Assembly: GCF_040719145.1 (NCBI RefSeq)
Contig: NZ_JBFDUZ010000001.1
Span: 1,984,001-2,048,000, forward strand
From: Paenibacillus sp. JQZ6Y-1
GTDB taxonomy: Bacteria; Bacillota; Bacilli; Paenibacillales; Paenibacillaceae
Direction of reading: 5' to 3'
Length of the DNA: 64,000 nucleotides
The translations under genes and the position numbers were made by a program. Under the pieces are notes generated by a model. It was not told the DNA's origin. It did not search any database and was given only the letters and a program-made list of their open reading frames with translations. Every line of letters begins with the position of its first letter. The stretch's first letter is position 1. Below are positions 9,086 to 17,904 of the stretch, one piece after another.

Positions 9086-9113
9086 ATTATAGCCCGAAAA
9101 TGAAAACAGTCAA
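9086..9113 (-). promoter_or_regulatory. Sigma-A promoter of the CNNM gene
   Basis: On the minus strand TTGACT (9108-9113) and TATAAT (9086-9091) are 16 bp apart. Transcription would start about 160 bases before the TTG start codon. Confidence 0.65.
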
Positions 9114-9278
9114 ACATCCCTCCGTCCTATTTTACTGTTACGAAGGATACACAATTTTTACATTCATGGCTATTGTCGTTAACATGCGCTCTTTATACTT
9201 TAGCAGGTGAACAGGAACCATGAACTGCTCTTATGCGCAGGCATAATGAAAATAGACATGAAAGTGAGGATGATGATT

Positions 9279-10241
9279 TTGGACAAATCTACTGCTGTTC
9301 CCGTCAAACGTAATATGAAGCGAAGTGCAGTCAACGCCCGCTCCACTCTGCGTCTACCACGACGCGCCGGACGCTGGCAGGAATATTCACTGGCAGGGTT
9401 GTTTCTTGCTCCTTCGCTGGTGCTGTTCAGTATCTTTCTATTTTATCCACTGCTCAAATCGGTATACCTAAGTGTGCATTCTACGACACCGCGTGGGGAT
9501 GTTGCTAAGTACATCGGTTTACGCAATTTTGAAAAGCTGTTCGATTCTGGACATTTTCTGTCGAGTCTGTGGGTAACCTTTGAATTCATGCTATTCACCG
9601 TACCGACCTCTATTCTCGTTGCCCTGATTCTAGCGGCTATTTGCCGGACGCATTTGCGCGGCAGCAAAGTGTTCCGCTTTCTGTTCTCGCTCCCGATTGC
9701 CATATCGGTCGGTACCGGATCGGTCATCTGGATGATGCTGTTCCATCCGACACTTGGCATGCTGAATGTGGTGCTGCAATCACTTGGCTTACCCGCAGTT
9801 CCTTGGCTCACTAGCCCCGATTGGGCGCTGCTCTCGATCTCGCTGATGACGATCTGGATGAATGTCAGCTTTTTGTTTATTTTGCTGCTAGGTGGTATGG
9901 AGGGCGTACCAGAAGACATTTATGAAAGTGCCAAAATGGACGGTGCCAGCCCGATCCGCACATTTATTCAGTTAACCTTGCCGCTGATCTCACCTACGCT
10001 CTTTTTTGCCAGCGTAACCTCAATGATTGGTGCATTCCAGTCATTCGGGCAGATTCATATACTAACCAAAGGGGGACCGATGAATAGTACCAATGTGCTT
10101 GTATACAATCTGTATCAGGACGCATTTGTGAATTTCCGATTTGGTTCAGGCAGTGCTCAGGCACTTGTCCTGTTCGTACTCATTCTCATTCTGACGATCA
10201 TCCAGTTCAAATTCGGAGAAAAGAAGGTGCATTACCAGTGA
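9279..10241 (+). CDS. ABC sugar/glycerophosphodiester importer permease, UgpA-like
   Basis: This is the first of two integral membrane permeases, about 320 residues with six predicted helices (LAGLFLAPSLVLFSIFLFYPL opens the first). The EAA loop (VPEDIYESAKMDGASPIRTFIQLTLPLI), which contacts the ATPase, is clear. The start is uncertain. I use the TTG at 9279, which has TGAGG 9 bases upstream; ATGs at 9270 and 9246 and a longer reading from 9207 are alternatives. The next permease overlaps by four bases (GTGA) and a solute-binding lipoprotein follows. The cluster encodes no ATPase, so a shared MsmK-like ATPase elsewhere is expected. Confidence 0.85.
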   Translation: MDKSTAVPVKRNMKRSAVNARSTLRLPRRAGRWQEYSLAGLFLAPSLVLFSIFLFYPLLKSVYLSVHSTTPRGDVAKYIGLRNFEKLFDSGHFLSSLWVTFEFMLFTVPTSILVALILAAICRTHLRGSKVFRFLFSLPIAISVGTGSVIWMMLFHPTLGMLNVVLQSLGLPAVPWLTSPDWALLSISLMTIWMNVSFLFILLLGGMEGVPEDIYESAKMDGASPIRTFIQLTLPLISPTLFFASVTSMIGAFQSFGQIHILTKGGPMNSTNVLVYNLYQDAFVNFRFGSGSAQALVLFVLILILTIIQFKFGEKKVHYQ

Positions 10242-11062
10242 AGCCTAATCTTGTGCGTCAAAGTGCTGCCTATGCCGTACTGCTGATTGCTGCGGTAATG
10301 ATTCTCTTTCCGTTCTGGATCGCTCTGTCGAATGCATTAATGACCGAAGCCGAATCCGCTACATATCCGCCCAAATGGTTTCCATCGAGTCTCCATCTGG
10401 AGAACTTTATTAAGGTATGGGACACGATTCCAGTTGGACGCTTTATTCTGAACAGCTTTGTGACGAGTGGCGTCATTACCATCGGGCAAATTGTGACTTC
10501 GTGTATGGCTGCTTATGCGTTTGCCTTTCTCCGCTTTCCCGGTCGTAAAGTACTGTTCGCACTGTTTATGGCAACGATGATGATTCCGTGGGAAGTGACG
10601 GTCATTCCGAATTATTTGACTGTACGCAGCTGGGGCTGGCTGGACTCCTATCCGGGGCTGACGATTCCGTTTCTAGCAAGCGCATTTGGTACTTTTTTGA
10701 TGCGACAGTTTTTCCTGCAATTGCCGAAGGAACTGATGGAAGCTGCACGGATCGACGGCTGTGGACATATTCGTATTTTCCTATCCATTGCCGTTCCATT
10801 ATCCATGCCGGGATTGGCTACATTGGGCGTGTATTCCTTCTTGAGCAATTGGAATATGTATCTGTGGCCGTTACTTATTACGAATACCGAAAGCATGCGT
10901 ACTGTGCAAATTGGAGTCAGTATGCTGCAATTTGCCGAAGTGACCGCATGGAATATGGTGATGGCAGGCATTGTTATGGTGCTGTTGCCTTCGCTCGTAT
11001 TGCTTGCGGTTGGATTGGGACGACTGGTTGGTGGACTAACCGCTGGTTCCTTAAAAGGATAA
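10238..11062 (+). CDS. ABC importer permease, UgpE-like
   Basis: This second permease (274 residues) starts at a GTG that overlaps the TGA of the preceding gene, indicating translational coupling. It has six hydrophobic segments and the EAA loop PKELMEAARIDGCGHIRIFLSIAVPL. It belongs to the MalG/UgpE family. It pairs with the upstream permease to form the channel for the downstream UgpB-like binding protein. A gap of 182 bases without a clear terminator separates it from that gene, so they are probably cotranscribed. Confidence 0.88.
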   Translation: MKPNLVRQSAAYAVLLIAAVMILFPFWIALSNALMTEAESATYPPKWFPSSLHLENFIKVWDTIPVGRFILNSFVTSGVITIGQIVTSCMAAYAFAFLRFPGRKVLFALFMATMMIPWEVTVIPNYLTVRSWGWLDSYPGLTIPFLASAFGTFLMRQFFLQLPKELMEAARIDGCGHIRIFLSIAVPLSMPGLATLGVYSFLSNWNMYLWPLLITNTESMRTVQIGVSMLQFAEVTAWNMVMAGIVMVLLPSLVLLAVGLGRLVGGLTAGSLKG

Positions 11063-11244
11063 TGTATGTTCCCAATCCGCCCTTCTATACTCTGTAGAAA
11101 CAAGTGTGTGGAATCGCATGGATGGACTGCTAGATGAATCGACAATGATTTAGTACTTTGCAGAGACGATACAAGGCTTACGCTATTTGTCGTATGACTG
11201 AATGTTCACCCAATCTATCTTCATTTAAAGGAGAATGTATACAC

Positions 11245-12630
11245 ATGAAACGCAAACCTTTCTGGGCCCGCACATGGGGTCTGCTGACATTAAGTCTGTT
11301 TTTATTCCTTGCAGCTTGTAGTGGCGGTGCTTCTCAAGGTTCAGAGCCTGCTTCGGCGGCAGGTGGCAGTTCTTCTGAAACCTCCACTGGCCCGGTTAAA
11401 GTCGTCTGGTGGCATTCCATGAGCGGTGAATTGGGAGAAACGGTAGATAATCTGGTGAAGCAATTCAACGAGTCGCAGTCCGAAGTAGAGGTACAAGCCG
11501 TTTATCAAGGGGATTATGATGAAGGGCTGAACAAATTCAAAACAGCGATGGGTTCTGGCAGTGGTCCTACAATGATGCAGACGTATGAAGTCGGTAGCCG
11601 TTTTATGATCGATTCGCAGGCAATTACGCCGATGCAGCAATTTATCGATGCTGACAAATTCGATCTGTCGCAGCTGGAAGAGAATATTTTGGCGTATTAT
11701 ACGTTTGATAACAAGCTCTACTCCATGCCGTTTAACACATCGAATCCGATTCTGTATTACAACAAAGATGCCTTCAAAGCAGCAGGTTTAGATCCCGAAC
11801 ATCCACCAACAACGTTTGCTGGTATCGAAGCAGCAGCCAAAAAGCTGAACAAAGATGGTCAATCCGGCGGTGCTTTCCCAATTTATAGCTGGTTGATGGA
11901 GCAATTATTAGCGAATCAGGATGTACAATTGCTGAACAACAATAACGGTCGCAGCGCACTTGCTACTGAATCGCTGGTTAACTCTCAAGCAGCTGTAGAT
12001 ACACTCAGCTGGTGGAAAAAGCTTGTAGACGAAAAAGTCATGATCAACCTCGGTCGCAAAACCGACGATACCAAAAAAGCATTTGCTGCTGGTCAAATTG
12101 CGATGACAATGGACAGCACTGCTGCTCTACGCGGGATTGTAAACTCAGTAGGTGGCAAATTTGAAGTAGGTACTGCACCTATTCCTAAACCATCTGACGC
12201 ATACAAAGGAAAAGGCGGCGTAATCGTAGGCGGCGCTAGCCTCTGGATCATGAACGACAAATCTGAAGCAGAGCAGCAAGCGGCATGGAAATTCATCAAA
12301 TTCCTAACCGAGCCTTCCACGCAAGCATACTGGCATGTGAACACTGGCTACTTCCCAATTACGAAAAAAGCCTATGACGAAGATTTGGTCAAAGAAAATA
12401 TGAAGAAGTATCCACAGTTTGATACAGCGGTAACACAGCTGCATGATACGAAGATTGATCCTGCTACGCAAGGAGCAGTTATGGGAATCTTCCCTGAAGC
12501 ACGTCAATTGACCGAAACAGCAATGGAAGAAGCTATCAATGGCTCCAAAACGCCAAAAGAAGCATTAGATAATGCAGCTTCTCAAATTACGCAAAAGCTG
12601 CAAGATTATAACGACTCCATTGCACAATAA
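11245..12630 (+). CDS. Solute-binding lipoprotein, UgpB-like
   Basis: The 461-residue extracellular binding protein has a lipoprotein signal peptide ending in LAAC (MKRKPFWARTWG..., cleavage before Cys26 or so). The mature part resembles E. coli UgpB: WWHSMSGELGETVDNLVKQF, MQTYEVGSRFMI, MPFNTSNPILYYNKDAFKAAGLDPE, and a C-terminal ATQGAVMG segment. Likely ligands are glycerol-3-phosphate or glycerophosphodiesters, though related oligosaccharide proteins cannot be excluded. The start at 11245 has AAAGGAGA about 9 bases upstream; the longer frame from 11158 is rejected. A terminator follows at 12708. Confidence 0.88.
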   Translation: MKRKPFWARTWGLLTLSLFLFLAACSGGASQGSEPASAAGGSSSETSTGPVKVVWWHSMSGELGETVDNLVKQFNESQSEVEVQAVYQGDYDEGLNKFKTAMGSGSGPTMMQTYEVGSRFMIDSQAITPMQQFIDADKFDLSQLEENILAYYTFDNKLYSMPFNTSNPILYYNKDAFKAAGLDPEHPPTTFAGIEAAAKKLNKDGQSGGAFPIYSWLMEQLLANQDVQLLNNNNGRSALATESLVNSQAAVDTLSWWKKLVDEKVMINLGRKTDDTKKAFAAGQIAMTMDSTAALRGIVNSVGGKFEVGTAPIPKPSDAYKGKGGVIVGGASLWIMNDKSEAEQQAAWKFIKFLTEPSTQAYWHVNTGYFPITKKAYDEDLVKENMKKYPQFDTAVTQLHDTKIDPATQGAVMGIFPEARQLTETAMEEAINGSKTPKEALDNAASQITQKLQDYNDSIAQ

Positions 12631-12707
12631 TCGTATGATGTGCTAATCGAAATTCCACTGCAAAATCTGAAATGGTATTTGATCTGTAAAGCATAAAACT
12701 ATACAGC

Positions 12708-12751
12708 AAAGCCCGCCACGGTCAGCATAATGACGACCATAGGCGGGCTTT
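12708..12751 (+). terminator. Terminator of the ugp-like operon
   Basis: AAAGCCCGCC (12708-12717) pairs with GGCGGGCTTT (12742-12751) around a 24-base loop. Confidence 0.75.
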
Positions 12752-12814
12752 AGTATAGGTGTGCTTTTTATTTAATATAGAAGGTTATTATTCGCGATGT
12801 ACCAAACGGACAGC

Positions 12815-13222
12815 TTATTGACCTGATAACGAGTAACGACTTGGTGCTGCCTGACCCGAAATGCTTGTATAAGCGGAGGTCGATTCGGTAAATACTGCGC
12901 TATCCAATGCGGATAATGGCAATACTTCACGTTGACCAGAATTCATATGACGAACAACAAAATGATCTTCGCCTGTTGCTTCCAATCGCCCACGATACAC
13001 CTGATTGTTCACACCATGACCCGGAATCATATGGAATGTACCGACCAGACCAACTTTCTGCTGTAATTGTTGACGTGTGGACATATAATCGTTGCCCAGC
13101 GCTGGCTTGTGATCCTTTACGGACGACTTTGCATTGGCATGTGGCTGAGATGCAGCCTCTCCCGGATGAGTATACCTGTGCTCCGTGCGATAGGAAACCG
13201 GACGATAAGGTTGGCTCAACAT
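12815..13222 (-). CDS. GerQ-like spore-coat domain protein (candidate)
   Basis: The 135-residue protein has a low-complexity, His/Gln-rich N-terminal half. Its C-terminal half (about residues 70-120: VYRGRLEATGEDHFVVRHMNSGQREVLPLSALDSAVFTE) resembles the C-terminal domain of GerQ/YwdL, a spore coat protein cross-linked by transglutaminase. The match is from memory of the GerQ pattern (RGxIEAAGRDHxxxxDPxxGxRYLLxxxxLDxVTFDE) and is only partial. The start at 13222 has GGGAGG 9 bases upstream. It is monocistronic. It could be a coat protein paralogue or simply share the small barrel fold. Confidence 0.5.
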   Translation of the reverse strand: MLSQPYRPVSYRTEHRYTHPGEAASQPHANAKSSVKDHKPALGNDYMSTRQQLQQKVGLVGTFHMIPGHGVNNQVYRGRLEATGEDHFVVRHMNSGQREVLPLSALDSAVFTESTSAYTSISGQAAPSRYSLSGQ

Positions 13223-13557
13223 GATTGCATTCCTCCCGTAACATATATTAGACATCACATCCTATATATTACCCTTGTGCATTTACCCTGAATCGAATAC
13301 ATCCAACAGAATGTTACAGTTGAAGCAAATGATTCTGCCAGCTGTGGTCTATTGGATGTTAGATGGTTTGTAGAATATGTAGTATTTCATTCAATGTTCT
13401 GGAAAAGGGTGTACGGTGATTATAGCAGACTTTGATGCTGGCAGGTATGACAATAATTTCATTGTTTGTTAGGAAAAAGAACAGCCTGCCATCCTTACGG
13501 ACCACGGCTGTTCTTTCTTTACATAATAAAGATAAAGAGCCTATCGCATCAAAATGA
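13223..13557. other. Intergenic stretch
   Basis: I find no gene here. The stretch contains the terminator at 13476-13516 and presumably the promoter of the GerQ-like gene, which I cannot place with confidence. Confidence 0.5.
13476..13516 (-). terminator. Terminator after the MerR-controlled SDR gene
   Basis: AAAGAACAGCC (13476-13486) pairs with GGCTGTTCTTT (13506-13516). It lies 42 bases past the stop of the minus-strand SDR gene. Confidence 0.8.
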
Positions 13558-14529
13558 TTACGCCTGACCGACTCCCGTCAATGTTACCGACAAATCCCAT
13601 AACCGTTTCGCTTCATCCGAATCAACTGCATATGGCTGTACGCCAACGCGTGGGCCATCTTTGGGTGTCAGCTCAGCGATATCGCAATCCTCACAATATA
13701 CGCCGCCTTTGCCCTCTAGCTGTGGCGATGTTGCTGCCCACACTTGCGTTGCTGCCCCTTGCTCTGGTGATTTGAATGCAGGATTGACGGCATTGCCTTC
13801 CTCATCTACCCATTTCAGATCTACCATTTCTTCACGGCTCAGGTGACGTTGCAATGGTGTCAAAATCCCGCCCGGATGCACCGCAAAAGCACGTACGCCT
13901 TGTTCTGCACCACGACGATCCAATTCCACCGCAAACAGTGAATTGGCTGTTTTGGATTGACCATATGCCTCGAATTTATGGTAATTGCCTTCAAAGTTCA
14001 GATTATCCCAACGAATCGGCGAAAAATGATGTCCCGCTGACGATGTAGCAACGACGCGTGCACCATCTCCTGCGGTCAGCAGTGGCCAAAGCAGATTGAT
14101 CAGCGTGAAATGTCCCAGATGATTGGTTGCAAATTGCAGTTCCCAGCCCGGACCGACGCGAGTTTCTGGGCTTGCCATAACACCAGCATTCAGAATCGCT
14201 AGGTCAATACTGCGTCCACTATCTAATACTTGTTTTGCAAATGCACGAACACTATCCAGATCGGATAGATCCAGCTCGCCCACTTCCACATTTTCTACAC
14301 CGCTCAGTGCTTCTGCTGCTACTTCTGGACGACGTGCTGGCACGATAACATAAGCACCTGCATGAACGAGTGCTTTGGTCGTTTCCAGACCGAGACCGGA
14401 GTAGCCACCTGTTACCAGTGCAAGCTTGCCTGACAGATCAATTCCTTCTAATACCTCGGTTGCTGTGCTTTTCGGACCAAATCCTGAGTTGATTTTATGT
14501 TGTGGTGTGCTTTGATAAGCCTGTTCCAT
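13558..14529 (-). CDS. SDR-family oxidoreductase (retinol dehydrogenase-like)
   Basis: The 323-residue short-chain dehydrogenase has the cofactor loop TGGYSGLGLETTKAL, the LAILNAGVM segment, and the catalytic series Ser (ATSSAGHH), Tyr (YGQSKTANSLF) and Lys. It is longer than the core SDR and resembles the WW-oxidoreductase/retinol dehydrogenase subgroup, whose bacterial substrates are mostly unknown. The start at 14529 has AAGGAGA 8 bases upstream. Its promoter has a 19-bp spacer filled with a palindrome, typical of MerR activators, and a MerR gene lies just upstream on the same strand. An inducible carbonyl-detoxifying role is plausible but inferred. Confidence 0.88.
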   Translation of the reverse strand: MEQAYQSTPQHKINSGFGPKSTATEVLEGIDLSGKLALVTGGYSGLGLETTKALVHAGAYVIVPARRPEVAAEALSGVENVEVGELDLSDLDSVRAFAKQVLDSGRSIDLAILNAGVMASPETRVGPGWELQFATNHLGHFTLINLLWPLLTAGDGARVVATSSAGHHFSPIRWDNLNFEGNYHKFEAYGQSKTANSLFAVELDRRGAEQGVRAFAVHPGGILTPLQRHLSREEMVDLKWVDEEGNAVNPAFKSPEQGAATQVWAATSPQLEGKGGVYCEDCDIAELTPKDGPRVGVQPYAVDSDEAKRLWDLSVTLTGVGQA

Positions 14530-14630
14530 TATGATAATCTCCTTTGCAGTTGGTAATTTCACCGATTTCGTTCACGCTGAGCAGATACACATGCGTATGG
14601 CAGTTGTTTGTGCTCCTCGGTGATGATTCC

Positions 14631-14661
14631 ACTTTACAAGCTAGAGTCTACTCTAGGTCAA
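14631..14661 (-). promoter_or_regulatory. MerR-type promoter with 19-bp spacer and palindrome
   Basis: On the minus strand TTGACC (14656-14661) and TAAAGT (14631-14636) are separated by 19 bp. The spacer contains the perfect palindrome CTAGAGT-AG-ACTCTAG (14641-14656 in plus coordinates). Long spacers with a central dyad are the hallmark of promoters that MerR proteins activate by twisting DNA. The adjacent merR gene is the likely regulator. Confidence 0.75.
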
Positions 14662-14747
14662 GCCTGAATTTCGGAAATTACATTGATTGCTCCGTGATGT
14701 TTGTCTTATGCTGACGATTCCTACGCTCCACCTTAGATTTCTTGTAT

Positions 14748-15182
14748 CTATTTCTGTGCGATGTGTATCTGCTGCGCTTGTTGCTGACGCAGATGCGATT
14801 CGTAAATGTCCGCCTTGGACGTAATCACATCCAAGCACTCATTCAATTCCTCCACCTGCCTTATGACCCGCTGCTGATGTTCTTTTAAAATAGCTAAGCG
14901 CTCATATTCATTCCCCGGTCCCAAGCGTACTAATTCAGCAAAGCGCCGAATCTCGGCAATCGGCATACCCGATGAGCGTAAGCGAGTGCAGATTGCCAGC
15001 CATTGCACATCCGCTTCACTATACCGCCGTCGCCCGCCCTCATCTCGACTAATTCGCGTTGTCAGCAGCAGCCCTTCGCGTTCGTAAAAGCGCAGCGAAT
15101 GCACACTCAGACCAGAGCGTTCGGATACTTGTCCAATGCTAAGCGTATGCTGAAGACTGCTATGATTAGGATTCGCATTCAT
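14748..15182 (-). CDS. MerR-family transcriptional regulator
   Basis: The 144-residue regulator has a MerR helix-turn-helix and wing (LSIGQVSERSGLSVHSLRFYEREGLL, then RRRYSEADVQWLAICTRLRSSGMPIAEI) and a long C-terminal dimerisation coiled coil. No metal-binding cysteine cluster is present, so an aldehyde or drug-like signal (AdhR/BmrR style) is more likely than a metal. The start at 15182 has AAAGGAGGA 7 bases upstream. The next gene on the strand is an SDR whose promoter has the MerR architecture. Confidence 0.9.
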   Translation of the reverse strand: MNANPNHSSLQHTLSIGQVSERSGLSVHSLRFYEREGLLLTTRISRDEGGRRRYSEADVQWLAICTRLRSSGMPIAEIRRFAELVRLGPGNEYERLAILKEHQQRVIRQVEELNECLDVITSKADIYESHLRQQQAQQIHIAQK

Positions 15183-15300
15183 TATTATTCCTCCTTTATC
15201 ATCTAAACCTGTCCCTATATCCTATGGGCATATGTTGATATGCACATTGGTTCATAGTCATTATCTTATAACGAAGCGTCTGCGTATGCCAACAAAGCAT

Positions 15301-15329
15301 TTGACACCCCTAAATGAACATGCTAGTAT
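15301..15329 (+). promoter_or_regulatory. Sigma-A promoter of the ssuD-like gene
   Basis: TTGACA (15301-15306) and TAGTAT (15324-15329) are 17 bp apart. The resulting 5' leader is about 130 bases; I see no S-box or T-box in it. Confidence 0.7.
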
Positions 15330-15467
15330 TTTTATACCAAGTATGTTTGTCGGATTAGTTAGTACGATTTTCTATTGCTTATGAATTATTTCTATAGATG
15401 ATGTTTGAATGTTACAGCGTATCTGTACACAAGAGTATCCAATGCCTAAATATAAAGGAGTTTCCTT

Positions 15468-16658
15468 ATGTCTACTGATTACATGTATCGTGAAAATGTT
15501 GAATTTGGCTGGTTCATGCCTACGATGGGAGATGGCACCAGTCTTGGACGTGAGTCTGAGCGCAAACCTACGCTAGATTATCTGACCTCAGTTGCCCGTA
15601 CTGCCGAGCAATCCGGCTTTGAATTCGTGTTAATTCCAACTGGTGGCGCCTGCATTGACTCTTGGGTTGTCGGCTCAGCGATCATTGGTGCTACGACTAC
15701 ATTGAAGCCGCTCGTTGCTGTTAGACCCGGTCTTATCGCGCCAGTCTTGACTGCACGTATGGCTGCCGCTCTGGATACGCTGTCCGAAGGTCGCGCACGT
15801 ATCAACATCGTAACGGGCAGCTCTCCAGATGATTTGGAAGAATTGGGCGATCCATTAGCGAGAGCGCATGACGAGAAATATGCCCGCACTCGCGAGTATC
15901 TTGATGTGATCAAAGGCGTCTGGGAACAGGCAACTGGTCTTTCCTCGACTGAATTTGGCGCAAGCGCAGATGCTTCTGTCAAAGACAATAAGGTATATTA
16001 CAAAGGCGATTATTATGAGATTAACGGCGGTACAAGCCGTCCAGCTACGGTACAAAAGCCGGGTCTGCCTATCTACTTTGGCGGTAGCTCCCCAATGGCA
16101 AAAAGTGTAGGCGCCGAATATGCCGATGTATTCCTAATGTGGTCAGAGCCGCTTGAGATGATCAAGCAGCAGATTGAAGAGCTGCAAGCAGAGCAGCGCA
16201 GACAAGCCGAAGCAAGCGGCAGCATTCGTCCGCTACGTGTAGGTATGCGTGCTCAAGTGCTTGTTCGCGATACCGAAGAAGAAGCTTGGGAAGCTGCTCG
16301 TAATCTGATCAAGGATATTGATCCAGCAACGATTGAGCGTGCCAAAGCCTCCTTCAGCAAAACTGGTGCGACTGGACAAAATCGCCAAAATCAAATTCGC
16401 GATGCAGCCGCTGCCAATGATTTTGTAGTTGGACCGAATCTGTGGGCAGGTCTGTCCAATGTACGCTCTGGCGGTGCACTGATGTTCGTTGGTACACCGG
16501 ATCAGGTATCGGATCGCTTGCTGGAATATGCCGAAGCAGGTGTAACCTCATTCATCCTGTCCAGCTACCCACATCTGGAAGAAGCTAAGATCTTCGGTGA
16601 AAGTACGCTGCCATTATTTAAAGAAAAATGGAATCGTCGCCTCGTATCGTCCGTTTAA
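15468..16658 (+). CDS. SsuD-like FMNH2-dependent alkanesulfonate monooxygenase
   Basis: The 396-residue protein is a luciferase-like monooxygenase of the SsuD/SfnG group, which releases sulfite from alkanesulfonates or sulfones using reduced flavin supplied by a reductase. Family signatures include FGWFMPTMGDG at the N-terminus, the RINIVTGSSPDDLEELGDP segment, IYFGGSSPMAKSVGAEYADVFLMW, and a C-terminal GTPDQVSDRLLEYAEAGVTSFILSSYP. Length is slightly above the usual 380. AAAGGAG lies 8 bases before the ATG. It stands alone: no ssuABC transporter or flavin reductase is adjacent. The substrate is therefore unproven. Confidence 0.88.
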   Translation: MSTDYMYRENVEFGWFMPTMGDGTSLGRESERKPTLDYLTSVARTAEQSGFEFVLIPTGGACIDSWVVGSAIIGATTTLKPLVAVRPGLIAPVLTARMAAALDTLSEGRARINIVTGSSPDDLEELGDPLARAHDEKYARTREYLDVIKGVWEQATGLSSTEFGASADASVKDNKVYYKGDYYEINGGTSRPATVQKPGLPIYFGGSSPMAKSVGAEYADVFLMWSEPLEMIKQQIEELQAEQRRQAEASGSIRPLRVGMRAQVLVRDTEEEAWEAARNLIKDIDPATIERAKASFSKTGATGQNRQNQIRDAAAANDFVVGPNLWAGLSNVRSGGALMFVGTPDQVSDRLLEYAEAGVTSFILSSYPHLEEAKIFGESTLPLFKEKWNRRLVSSV

Positions 16659-16678
16659 CAATAGAGTATAATCATATG

Positions 16679-16716
16679 AAAAGCCCGCTTGCATGTACAT
16701 CGGCAAGCGGGCTTTT
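16679..16716 (+). terminator. Terminator after the ssuD-like gene
   Basis: A 14-bp stem pairs AAAAGCCCGCTTGC (16679-16692) with GCAAGCGGGCTTTT (16703-16716). A low-complexity tract (about 16745-16855) rich in ctacat/ataccac follows. Confidence 0.9.
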
Positions 16717-16841
16717 TGTAGTATATTTCATGATACATTACGGATCAGGACTTCTCTACATGATCACTTTACTACATAGCTCTTCATTACATTGTATTTC
16801 ATTGCATCATACTACGTTATATACCACTACTCGATATACTA

Positions 16842-17588
16842 CTACTCTACATAGATCATCTTACGAGTCATTCCACCGTCGATGACCAGCTCTGCTCCGG
16901 TAATAAACGTATTCTCATCTGAGGTCAGGAACAGACAGGCACTAGCAATATCTGCCGGTTTACCGACACGACGCGCTGGGTGCTGCTCATGATCTTCTTT
17001 TTTCAAAGCAGCGTAATCACCATTCTCAATCCAGCCGGGGCTAATGCAATTGACACGAATATGATCCTCGCCTAGTGATACAGCAAGTGCGTGCGTCAAT
17101 GCAGTAATGCCGCCTTTGGATGCTGCATATGCCTCTGAATTCGGCTCAGACATATGCGCACGCGTTGAAGAAATGTTGACGATACTGCCGCCTTCACTCG
17201 TTCTCATGACCTTCGCTGCTTCGCGTGACACGAGGAAGCAGGCGCGTACATTCGTATTCAATACATCATCCCAGTCGTCGATGGTCAGTTCATATGGCGA
17301 TTTCCAGCGTCCGATCCCTGCGTTGTTAATCACTACATCAATCTGTCCGGTCGTATCCACCACTTCTCCGATCATTTGCTTGATCTGCTGCTCGCTACGT
17401 ACATCGCATGGCAAGAAATGGGCTTGTCCTCCATTCTCACGGATGGCTGCTGCCGTAGCTGCTCCCTCTGAATCTGCCATATCACTTAAAAATACAGTTG
17501 CTCCCGCAGTAGCATAATGCTCTGCCACCGCACGCCCAATGCCTTGAGCAGCACCGGTCACAACTACTGTTTTCGATGTATATTGCAT
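16842..17588 (-). CDS. SDR-family NAD(P)-dependent oxidoreductase
   Basis: This 248-residue classical SDR has the cofactor motif TGAAQGIGRAVAEHY, DVINNAG as VVINNAGIG, and the catalytic Ser-Tyr-Lys in IVNISSTRAHM and YAASKGG. It ends with the usual LFLTSDENTFITGAELVIDGGM. It belongs to the 3-oxoacyl-ACP reductase/glucose dehydrogenase-like group, whose substrate cannot be deduced. The start at 17588 has GGAGGG 8 bases upstream. It is not obviously part of an operon. Confidence 0.9.
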   Translation of the reverse strand: MQYTSKTVVVTGAAQGIGRAVAEHYATAGATVFLSDMADSEGAATAAAIRENGGQAHFLPCDVRSEQQIKQMIGEVVDTTGQIDVVINNAGIGRWKSPYELTIDDWDDVLNTNVRACFLVSREAAKVMRTSEGGSIVNISSTRAHMSEPNSEAYAASKGGITALTHALAVSLGEDHIRVNCISPGWIENGDYAALKKEDHEQHPARRVGKPADIASACLFLTSDENTFITGAELVIDGGMTRKMIYVE

Positions 17589-17904
17589 CGTATCCCTCCA
17601 TCAATTTCGTATTCAGGCTGCATCGTATTGCTGCGTATCCTGTTTCGACTGCATCTTCAACCGGAAGAGTCAATGCGCATCACAATATTATCGTATGCGA
17701 TTCCCGCCTATACAGCAATATTCAACGACTACAACGTGTACGAAACATTCGAATGGGTCTATATATACAAATAAACCTCCACGCGTCCTGTATCGGAGTG
17801 TGGAGGTTTATGGATTGCCAGCGATAATATTTGCTGCGCCGTGAGAGAAAGGAGCGATTAGAATGAATGCTCTAGGTTCACGGCGCTTACTGTACCAGCC
17901 GGAG
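17589..17904. other. Intergenic stretch
   Basis: Apart from the hairpin at 17773-17809 I see no gene or recognised element. Confidence 0.5.
17773..17809 (-). terminator. Terminator after the cysteine-rich small gene
   Basis: AAACCTCCAC (17773-17782) pairs with GTGGAGGTTT (17800-17809), followed on the minus strand by a T/A-rich run. Confidence 0.75.

Noticed and set aside
15330-15467. CymR or S-box control site in the leader of the SsuD-like gene
   Set aside because: I could not match either pattern with confidence.
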